NCBI RefSeq assembly: GCF_006210265.1
Contig: NZ_VCNC01000002.1
Location: 558,001 to 622,000 of the forward strand
Length of the DNA: 64,000 nucleotides
Reading direction: 5' to 3'
Source: Desulfovibrio sp. UCD-KL4C
GTDB lineage: Bacteria; Desulfobacterota; Desulfovibrionia; Desulfovibrionales; Desulfovibrionaceae
The translations under genes were made by a program, and so were the position numbers. This document shows, one piece after another, positions 46,050 through 53,271 of the stretch (the first letter of the stretch is position 1; each line of letters begins with the position of its first letter). The notes beneath the pieces are model-generated. The model saw nothing but the letters and a program-made list of their open reading frames with translations, did not search any database and was not told the DNA's origin.

Positions 46050-46077
46050 AAGGGGCGGAAAAACATCCCCACCCCTT
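46050..46077 (-). terminator. Hairpin terminator after the TRAP operon
   Basis: A 9-bp GC-rich stem (AAGGGGTGG opposite CCGCCCCTT on the minus strand, with one T-G pair), followed by TTT. It lies between dctM and the FadR-type gene. The T tract is short. Confidence 0.6.
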
Positions 46078-46083
46078 ACCTGT

Positions 46084-47358
46084 TTATTTCAGGAAGTTTG
46101 GAAGCCACAGGGACAACCAAGGGATATATGTAACTAAAAGAAGACAAATGCCACACATGCCTAAGAATGGCAAAACCGCTGCGGCAATATAAGTTAGTGG
46201 TTTCTTGGTTAATCCCATGGAAACAAATAGGTTCAAACCAAACGGGAAGGTCAGAAATCCTAGTTCTACGTTACAGATCATGATTATACCAAACATTACT
46301 GGGTCAATTCCAAACATGACAAGCATAGGTTTGAATATAGGTGTAAGAACTAGAATAGCTGCCACGATATCCATAACACAGCCGATAAACAGCAAGAGAA
46401 CGTTTACCAGCAGTAAGAAAACATACTTGTTAGAAACAATACTTCCAATAAACTGTGCAGCCTGCATAGGCAACTGTTCACGGGTCAACAGCCAGATGAA
46501 TGGCATAGCACAGGCGATGATAAACAAAAGCGCAGAGGAAAGTATCGCAGACTGAACAAGAACCTTTTTGAACTTGGCTAAATTCATAGATTTGTAAATG
46601 ACCATTTCTACGAAAAGGGCATATATTACGGACACCCCCGCTGCTTCGGTGGGGGTAAAAATACCGCTGTAAATTCCACCCAGAACGATTATCGGCATAA
46701 GCAGGCCCCAGGTAGCCTGGCCAAAAACACGCATGGTATCACGGAACGAATATATGGTTCTTGCAGACCAACCGAAACGCTTCGCAAGAATCATAGCGTA
46801 TACCCCAAAACAAACAACACGCAGAACACCCGGCACGATACCGGCCATAAACATGTCGCTTACCGAGGTGTCACCGACCATGGCATACAGTACCATAGGA
46901 ATAGACGGAGGAATGAGGATGCCTAGTGTTCCAGCACTAGTCATAAGACCAATGCTAAATTTTTCATCATAGCCAGCCTTAACCATAGCGGGAATCATAA
47001 TACCGCCAATGGCGATAACCGTAGCCGGACTGGAACCGGAAATAGCTGCAAAGAACATACAGGTTAACAGGCCGGAAATAGCCAAACCGCCTGGTATTCT
47101 ACCGGTGAGAGCCTTCATAGCTTCAACCAGCACCGTGGCGATCCGCCCCTCTGCCATAATATTACCGGCAAGTATGAAAAATGGAATAGCTAAAAGAAGG
47201 AAATTATCCAGCCCGTTGAACAGCTGTTGTACCAAAGTCGTCAGCGGCATTCCGAGAAAAAAGTAAACCGCTCCGGCGGTAGTGGCGAGAACAACGATTC
47301 CGATCGGGACAGAAAGCGCCAGTAGTAAAAGAAAGGAGAGAATAAGAAAAAGTTCCAT
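46084..47358 (-). CDS. dctM: TRAP transporter large permease DctM
   Basis: 424 residues, about 12 membrane segments, usual length. Typical DctM features are FFILAGNIMAEGRIA, the GSSPATVIAIGGIMIP segment and PPSIPMVLYAMVGDTSVSDMFMAGIVPG. It forms the Na+-coupled channel part of a tripartite transporter with DctQ and DctP. AGGAGA precedes the ATG, 8 bp after the dctQ stop. Confidence 0.94.
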   Translation of the reverse strand: MELFLILSFLLLLALSVPIGIVVLATTAGAVYFFLGMPLTTLVQQLFNGLDNFLLLAIPFFILAGNIMAEGRIATVLVEAMKALTGRIPGGLAISGLLTCMFFAAISGSSPATVIAIGGIMIPAMVKAGYDEKFSIGLMTSAGTLGILIPPSIPMVLYAMVGDTSVSDMFMAGIVPGVLRVVCFGVYAMILAKRFGWSARTIYSFRDTMRVFGQATWGLLMPIIVLGGIYSGIFTPTEAAGVSVIYALFVEMVIYKSMNLAKFKKVLVQSAILSSALLFIIACAMPFIWLLTREQLPMQAAQFIGSIVSNKYVFLLLVNVLLLFIGCVMDIVAAILVLTPIFKPMLVMFGIDPVMFGIIMICNVELGFLTFPFGLNLFVSMGLTKKPLTYIAAAVLPFLGMCGICLLLVTYIPWLSLWLPNFLK

Positions 47359-47366
47359 GGTATCTC

Positions 47367-47852
47367 CTAGACCGACGCCGGGTTAATAAAGGCACGCAAA
47401 GACTTGATGCCCTCATGAAAGAAACGCCAACCTATAACCACGCTGAATAACAAGATGGGTAAGTAAGCAACCCACATTGGAAGCCCCAGAGAGGCCGTAC
47501 TCATACCATACTTGGCGAGTTTCTGAACCAATACGTAAGCTTGGTAGCCCACAATAAACATAATAAATGAACTAAAAAAATGAGCTATTGACTTGACAAG
47601 CAGCGTAGGACGCTCAGGTAGAAAATGAATGACCGCATCCATAGTAAAGTGGGCACCGGACTTTACTGCCAAACCAGCCCCTGCAAAGGTCGCTAAAATA
47701 GTTAAATAACGGGAGCCTTCAGCCATCCAGTCAAAGGTTATACCAAAACAATACCTTGTAATAACTTGAAAAGTTGTTGCCATTGCAAGCAGGAGCAAAA
47801 GACCTCCGACGGACAACTCTTCGAATGAATTAAAAATATCTTTAAATTTCAC
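47367..47852 (-). CDS. dctQ: TRAP transporter small permease DctQ
   Basis: 161 residues from a GTG start at 47852, which has AGGAG 7 bp before it. A frame reaching to 47936 would add 28 residues without membrane or family character. Four membrane segments are visible (about 18-40, 50-70, 90-110, 130-150) with the RYCFGITFDWMAEGSRYL segment typical of DctQ. Partner of DctM. Confidence 0.9.
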   Translation of the reverse strand: MKFKDIFNSFEELSVGGLLLLLAMATTFQVITRYCFGITFDWMAEGSRYLTILATFAGAGLAVKSGAHFTMDAVIHFLPERPTLLVKSIAHFFSSFIMFIVGYQAYVLVQKLAKYGMSTASLGLPMWVAYLPILLFSVVIGWRFFHEGIKSLRAFINPASV

Positions 47853-48062
47853 CGCACATCTCCTTGCAAGGGCGACGAAGCCCAAGAACTCGGACAATCG
47901 CCGCCCTGTCGTTTTACTACAATGAATTACTCTCAAAACCGTAGAAAAACCCTCATTTCCCGATCCTTACGTAATGCTCTCAAAATTAGGATATTCAAAT
48001 CCTCAGAACTTTATATGAGATGTCACCACGCGAGAGAGCAAACATTCACTACACAATAGAGA

Positions 48063-49115
48063 TTAGTTACTATACTGCTTGATTTTGTCCTGAATCATAT
48101 CGAAATAGGCTACCCCTGCGTATTTTCCGTATTTTGGATCTTTAGGAATATTGCCACACTTCTTGGCATATTTTGCCCAAACATCTTTTTGAGTGTTCCG
48201 GAAGGCTTCACGCTCTTCGGGCGTGAGATCCTTGATAATACAGCCTTCTTGTAATGCCTTCTTTTCCATTTCCTTACGAATCTTAACATTGACCGCCCAG
48301 TTTAGTTCCATTCCAGATTTGGCGCTGGCCCGGATGGCCTCTTTTCCCTTATCACTCAGTCCCTCATAAAGGTCCCGACTCATAAGCTTGAAAAGGCAGG
48401 TGTAAGCATGTCCACTACGGGTGAAATACTTAGCGACTTCGGAGAATTTCATGGCTACTGAAGTAGGGTTAGGGTTGTCTTGCATATCAATGACACCTTG
48501 CTGCAGTGCTGTGTACACTTCTCCAAACGGCATGCCGACGGGGTTGGCTCCCATAGCGCGAAAGCTATCTAAAAAGACCGGAGATTCAATAACACGGACG
48601 CGGATGCCTTTCATCTCGGCAGGAGACACAACGGCAAACTTAGTACAGTCGAAATCACGCATCTCATTTTCACTGTACCCAATATGAACAAGCCCTTTTT
48701 CAAGAAGAAGATCATCGTAAACTGCCAAAAATTCCGGGTCAGTAATTACCTTATGTGCGACTTCCTTACTTGGCCACATGAAGAAGAGGTCCAACAACCC
48801 AATTTGCGGAACAAGATTCCCCAATGTGCCGGTCGTACAGTCCATCATATCCAGCAGGCCAAACTGTGTTTGTTCCAGCATGCTGCGCTCTGGACCCAAC
48901 TGGCTGAGAGGAAAAACGGCGATATTAATATCTCCGCCTGTTTTCTCCTTGACATTCTTGGCCATACACAAACACCCCTGCTGGTGACCTTGAATGAATT
49001 TACCAACTTGAATTGGAGCAACATGACCGTACTTCCACTGCTTTGTAGCTAATGCCGTACCTGCAACCATTAAGCCCAGTACAACAATCAGCACGAAAAA
49101 TAACCGCTTCTGCAT
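48063..49115 (-). CDS. dctP: TRAP transporter solute-binding protein DctP
   Basis: 350 residues. Signal peptide about 1-23 (LFFVLIVVLGLMVAGTALA). The DctP fold has the carboxylate-binding Arg region IRVRVIESPVFLDSFRAMGANPVGMPFGEVYTALQQGVIDMQDNP. It catches an organic acid in the periplasm for DctQM. The set of hydroxyacid and oxoacid enzymes nearby suggests a 2-hydroxy- or 2-oxo-acid as ligand. The dctP-dctQ gap is 210 bp, so dctP may be made in excess. The promoter region carries a strong inverted repeat. Confidence 0.92.
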   Translation of the reverse strand: MQKRLFFVLIVVLGLMVAGTALATKQWKYGHVAPIQVGKFIQGHQQGCLCMAKNVKEKTGGDINIAVFPLSQLGPERSMLEQTQFGLLDMMDCTTGTLGNLVPQIGLLDLFFMWPSKEVAHKVITDPEFLAVYDDLLLEKGLVHIGYSENEMRDFDCTKFAVVSPAEMKGIRVRVIESPVFLDSFRAMGANPVGMPFGEVYTALQQGVIDMQDNPNPTSVAMKFSEVAKYFTRSGHAYTCLFKLMSRDLYEGLSDKGKEAIRASAKSGMELNWAVNVKIRKEMEKKALQEGCIIKDLTPEEREAFRNTQKDVWAKYAKKCGNIPKDPKYGKYAGVAYFDMIQDKIKQYSN

Positions 49116-49202
49116 TGCGAATCTCCGACTATCTAAAAGTTTAACTTATAGAAATCATCAGCCACCCAAAATATAGCGAAGGCCTTATTTATAAAGGCTT
49201 AT

Positions 49203-49217
49203 TAAGGTCAAACCTTA
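49203..49217. promoter_or_regulatory. Candidate FadR-type operator overlapping the dctP promoter
   Basis: TAAGGT-CAA-ACCTTA on the plus strand: a perfect 6-bp inverted repeat with a 3-bp spacer. On the minus strand it reads with the core GGTTTGAC and overlaps a TATAAG -10 (49219-49214), placing a repressor on the dctP promoter. Confidence 0.6.
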
Positions 49218-49619
49218 TAGCAAAAAATACTTTCAATCAAGACCATTTTTACAAAAATGTGCTTTCTATGCACAGTTATAATCTCTATACACTGTTTTTA
49301 TTGAACTTTATTATTAAAAAACAACATATAAACACAATTTTATGTAAGATACTTGACACAAATATTTTCTAAGCTTAAAAGTCTTACCTATTAGGTCAAG
49401 CTTTAAAAAAATGGAGAACAACTGCAATTTTAAACGGTAACAGTGCTGAACAAAACATTTAATGTATCCATACCTATCACCTATAAAAAAGAAGGAGGCA
49501 TTATAATAAAACAATATAAAAAGTGTAAATCACGACTTAAATCAAGAAACATTAAGCATATTTTTTCTATTCATGGGCAAAACATAAGGCCAATCATATA
49601 TCTCATTCTGTTTTCACTT

Positions 49620-49636
49620 AATTGGTATGACAAATT
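49620..49636. promoter_or_regulatory. Candidate FadR-type operator before the 2-hydroxyacid dehydrogenase operon
   Basis: AATTGGTATGACAAATT: 7-bp arms with one mismatch around ATG. The octamer GGTATGAC is identical to that at 41220-41227. It resembles the LldR-type operator AATTGGT-N3-ACCAATT. Confidence 0.5.
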
Positions 49637-49746
49637 TCAAAAACTTTAAAATTTCAAAATTTTCTTGAGTAGCGAAGAACGAACAACAAATGTCCCAAAA
49701 TAACCTTGTAACACTTTTAATTAATCCAAAAGCTAGAGGAGAACGT

Positions 49747-50727
49747 ATGTCAAAAACAGTGGTTTTCATTCAAGCACCACCATATTGTGCAGGTAGTGAT
49801 GAGGCTCTGAACAAGCTACGCGAAGCAGGCCTAGAGATTATTGATCGCCGGGCACAAAGTGTTGATGCTCCTGGTTATATGGAAGATCTCCAAAGGGCGG
49901 ATGTCCTGCTTAACGGCAATGACCTACAAATCAATGCTGAGCTACTGGACCAGTTAAAAAATCTAAAAATGATCGGCAAATACGGTGTCGGCCTTGATAT
50001 GATTGATATTCCATCAGCAACAGAACACAATGTTGCCGTCTGCAACTCCCCCGGTTGTAATTGTCAGGCAGTGGCGGATCAGACTCTCGGAATGATCCTT
50101 GGTCTGTTACGGAAGATCCCACAAGGGGATACTCATATGCGTGAAGGAAAATATGACCACACCAGCTTTAAAGGGACAGAGCTCTGGGAAAAAACTATGG
50201 GGCTTGTTGGAGTCGGTGCCATTGGAAGAGCTGTTGCCATGCGCGCCAACGGATTCAAAATGCGTATTCTTGGGTATGACCCTTACTGGCCTGCTGAATT
50301 GGCAGATGAATTAAACATAGAGCGTGTAAAAAAATGGGAAGATCTGTTACCGGAAGTTGACGTTCTTTCTCTGCACTGCAACCTGACCAATGACAACGCT
50401 CAAATGCTCAGCACTGAGCAATTCAAGAAGATGAAAAAGTCAGCTATAGTGATCAATGCAGCACGAGGCGAATTAATTGATGAAGATGCCCTTTATGAAG
50501 CACTAAAGGATGGCGAAATTGCAGGAGCAGGCATTGATGCATGGACCAATGAGCCACCTACAGGATCTCCTCTGCTGACTCTTAACAATGTTCTCGCTAT
50601 GCCACACTCCGCGGCATTCACTACAGAGTCGTTCTCTAATATGGACATGCAGGTAACTAATCAGATTATCGACTTTTCGCGTGGAATCCAGCCACAACCG
50701 ACAGTTAACAAAGTCAGCATAAACTAA
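49747..50727 (+). CDS. NAD-dependent D-isomer-specific 2-hydroxyacid dehydrogenase
   Basis: 326 residues from the ATG at 49747, preceded by AGAGGAG. In-frame codons upstream to 49690 lack a site. The Rossmann domain has the GVGAIGRAVAMRANG motif (about 153-167). The catalytic triad region shows INAARGELIDEDAL (Arg), an acidic stretch and HSAAF (His) near residue 290. It is close to the 3-phosphoglycerate dehydrogenase/glyoxylate reductase group and probably interconverts a 2-oxoacid and a D-2-hydroxyacid. It heads the operon with the ferredoxin oxidoreductase 30 bp downstream, so its product or substrate likely feeds that enzyme. Confidence 0.87.
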   Translation: MSKTVVFIQAPPYCAGSDEALNKLREAGLEIIDRRAQSVDAPGYMEDLQRADVLLNGNDLQINAELLDQLKNLKMIGKYGVGLDMIDIPSATEHNVAVCNSPGCNCQAVADQTLGMILGLLRKIPQGDTHMREGKYDHTSFKGTELWEKTMGLVGVGAIGRAVAMRANGFKMRILGYDPYWPAELADELNIERVKKWEDLLPEVDVLSLHCNLTNDNAQMLSTEQFKKMKKSAIVINAARGELIDEDALYEALKDGEIAGAGIDAWTNEPPTGSPLLTLNNVLAMPHSAAFTTESFSNMDMQVTNQIIDFSRGIQPQPTVNKVSIN

Positions 50728-50757
50728 GCTTACTCATAAAAAACAGGAGAATCATTA

Positions 50758-53271
50758 ATGAATACCACAAGACAAATGAATCCCATAAAACAAATGTGTA
50801 CTGCTCCAAGTGGTCAGCCAGAAGTTCTACAAGGTAATATTGCTTTTGCCGTCGGCTGTATCCGTGCTGGCATTCATTGCGCCGATGGTTATCCAGGAAC
50901 ACCAAGCTCCGAAGTAATCGACAAAGGTTTGTCACAAGTGCAGGATATGATAAAAGTAGGCTGGTCAGTCAGCGAAGCTGTTTCCGTAGGAGTCGGATTC
51001 GGCCACACCCTAGCCGGTGAAGATTGTGTTGTTACCATGAAAATTCCCGGCCTGATGCAGGCGGGTGATGTCGTTACCAGTGCGTCCTTTTTCACTCAGG
51101 ATCGCGGAGCTCTCATCTATTACGTTGCAACAGATTTCACTCCAAGTTCCACGCAGCATGTACTGGACCCGCGTTACCTTTTCAAAAGCTGTTTTCTACC
51201 GGTATTCGAACCGCGTGACCATCAGGAAATGCACGAGGCATCCTCCATTGCCGTTGAAATAGGCCGAAAATACAATACAAGCGTAGTAATTATGCCTAGC
51301 GGAATGCTCTGTCACAGTGAAGGCCTTGTTCGCCTTATGGCCGAACAGTCCCGTGAACCTGTGCCCATGCCGGAAAGCCTGCATGCCTATAACTGCCTGC
51401 CAGGTTTGACCCGCAAAAACTATAATACGATGATGGACGAACGCATGCCAGCGTTAGTCAAAATGGTCGAGGAAAGCCCTCTAAACCACTGGATCAAGGG
51501 TTCCGGCAAGCGCGGCGTTGTCGTATATGGCCCAAATGCCATGTACATGAAGGAAGTTAAGGCCCTCTACGAGCCAGACATTGACATCCTCTCTTTAGGA
51601 TTCACCAATCCTCTGCCTACCAACCTCATTAAGCAATTCTGTGAATCCATCGAAGGCGAAATATTTGTGCTGGATGACGGTTTCCATTACGTGAAGGAAG
51701 AAATAGAACGTAATGGCATCAAGGTTACAGCCAAACCGGAATTCGCTCATACTACCGAATGGGATCCGGCACTAATCGCTGAATTCCTCGGACATACTAT
51801 AGAAAAACGCGGTAGCAAAACTCAGCCGTTGATGCGTCCACCTATGATCTGTGCTGGTTGCCCCTACCGCCTGTTCGGTGAAGTCGCCAGCTCCATGTTA
51901 AAGAAAAAAGACATTGAAGCTATCTTCGGAGACATCGGCTGTAACTCCTTGCTTTACTTTATGAACGCTTTGGATACCGGTGTTGCAATGGGAGCCAGCG
52001 AAAACCAACGCTGCGGCTATGTTCTCTCCAAACCTGAAAAAGCTTCTAAGTGTATCAGTGTTATCGGTGACGGATGCGAATGCCACAGCGGCATGGACGG
52101 CACCAGAAACAGCGCCTTCCGCAATGCCGCAGGTGTAAAAATCATTCTGGATAATGAATGGACTGCTATGACCGGAGGTCAGCCCTCCCCATCCTCCCCT
52201 GTCAATCTTGCCGGCGAGCCTAACGTGTTCAACCTTGTCGATGCTGTTCGCACACAAGGAACCGATGTAGTTGAAGTAAGCGGGTACGATTACAAAGGAA
52301 TCCGTAAAGCCATGAAAAATGCCTTAAAGGCCGCGGAAGATGGGAAATTCACTACCGTAATCGTCCAAGGCACCTGTATTCGCATGGTTCCTAAAAATAA
52401 ATACGGACAAAAACTTACCGTTGATGCCGACAAATGTAAGAAATGCGGTATGTGCAACATATGTCCAGGCATCAAGCTTGGTGAAGATGAAATCCCTGAA
52501 TTTACTAATCTTTGCACAGGTTGTGTTTCCGAAAAACCAGCCTGTATGCAGCGTTGTGCTGTCGGTGCTATATCGATAGACAACAAACCTGTAGAAAAAG
52601 TAAAAAGTTCGGTATCAATAGCCACAGCCCCAGAAACTATTGAAACTCCTACCTACGACAAGAATATACTACCTAAACGTCTTTCCGTAGCAATTCGTGG
52701 AGTTGGCGGACAGGGTAACCTATTTTTTGGACGCGTCCTGACCAAACTCGCCTTCCTGAGCGGGTACAGCGATTCCAACGTTGTAAAGGGTGAAACCCAC
52801 GGCATGGCCCAAATGGGCGGCCCGGTTATCTCTACTTTTGCCTGCGGTGAAAGCCTTAGCCCAGTTCTGGTCCCTGGATCAGTTGACTGCTTGATCTCAA
52901 TGGAAATGAGCGAAGTATTCCGCCCTGGGTTCGTAGAACTCTTGAAGCCGAACGGAACTGTAGTCCTTGCCAAAACAGCAATTCTAGCCCCCGGCATGAG
53001 TGCCAGCGATTATCCTTCTGAAGAACTCATCAAAAAAGAATTGGCTGATTATAACGTTGTAATAGTAGATGTGCTACAGCAGGCATTGAATCTGGGAGAC
53101 GCTACCGGACGTTGCGCCAACGTAGTCATGATGGGTGCCATGAGCAAAATAGCACCATTCAATGTATTCCCTGACGAGTTCTGGTTCATGGCCCTAAAAG
53201 GAGTCAGCCCTAAACCAGTCATCTGGGATACTAACTACGCAGCCTTCATGGCCGGTACAACCCTGCTTTAA
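50758..53271 (+). CDS. Fused indolepyruvate-type 2-oxoacid:ferredoxin oxidoreductase (IorA-IorB)
   Basis: 837 residues combining both IOR subunits. IorA: N-terminal pyrimidine domain (about 15-180); CxxCP motif ICAGCPYR; TPP-binding domain about 360-540 with GDG and the N-containing ILDNEWTAMTGGQ; then a two-cluster Fe-S segment (CKKCGMCNICPGIKL, LCTGCVSEKPACMQRCAVG, about 555-600). IorB gamma domain: about 640-837 with RGVGGQGNLFFGRVL and GETHGMAQMGGPV. IOR oxidatively decarboxylates aryl-pyruvates to aryl-acetyl-CoA, reducing ferredoxin. Most bacteria encode A and B separately. AGGAGA precedes the ATG, and its stop overlaps the next gene by one base (TAATG). Confidence 0.88.
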   Translation: MNTTRQMNPIKQMCTAPSGQPEVLQGNIAFAVGCIRAGIHCADGYPGTPSSEVIDKGLSQVQDMIKVGWSVSEAVSVGVGFGHTLAGEDCVVTMKIPGLMQAGDVVTSASFFTQDRGALIYYVATDFTPSSTQHVLDPRYLFKSCFLPVFEPRDHQEMHEASSIAVEIGRKYNTSVVIMPSGMLCHSEGLVRLMAEQSREPVPMPESLHAYNCLPGLTRKNYNTMMDERMPALVKMVEESPLNHWIKGSGKRGVVVYGPNAMYMKEVKALYEPDIDILSLGFTNPLPTNLIKQFCESIEGEIFVLDDGFHYVKEEIERNGIKVTAKPEFAHTTEWDPALIAEFLGHTIEKRGSKTQPLMRPPMICAGCPYRLFGEVASSMLKKKDIEAIFGDIGCNSLLYFMNALDTGVAMGASENQRCGYVLSKPEKASKCISVIGDGCECHSGMDGTRNSAFRNAAGVKIILDNEWTAMTGGQPSPSSPVNLAGEPNVFNLVDAVRTQGTDVVEVSGYDYKGIRKAMKNALKAAEDGKFTTVIVQGTCIRMVPKNKYGQKLTVDADKCKKCGMCNICPGIKLGEDEIPEFTNLCTGCVSEKPACMQRCAVGAISIDNKPVEKVKSSVSIATAPETIETPTYDKNILPKRLSVAIRGVGGQGNLFFGRVLTKLAFLSGYSDSNVVKGETHGMAQMGGPVISTFACGESLSPVLVPGSVDCLISMEMSEVFRPGFVELLKPNGTVVLAKTAILAPGMSASDYPSEELIKKELADYNVVIVDVLQQALNLGDATGRCANVVMMGAMSKIAPFNVFPDEFWFMALKGVSPKPVIWDTNYAAFMAGTTLL

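Larger units (their letters stand above)
49116..49746. other. 631-bp divergent intergenic region between dctP and the 2-hydroxyacid dehydrogenase gene
   Basis: It holds two operator-like repeats (49203, 49620), a further inverted repeat GCCTT-N7-AAGGC (49182-49198) and a plus-strand TTGACA near 49354 with a weak -10. A long AT-rich leader follows. Near 49494 a strong AAGGAGG occurs without ATG, GTG or TTG at the right distance. A 68-codon frame at 49443 has no family character. I see no supported gene; a leader RNA is possible. Confidence 0.5.

Noticed and set aside
49443-49649. 68-codon plus frame in the dctP/dehydrogenase spacer
   Set aside because: No Shine-Dalgarno at its start, no family character, AT-driven composition.
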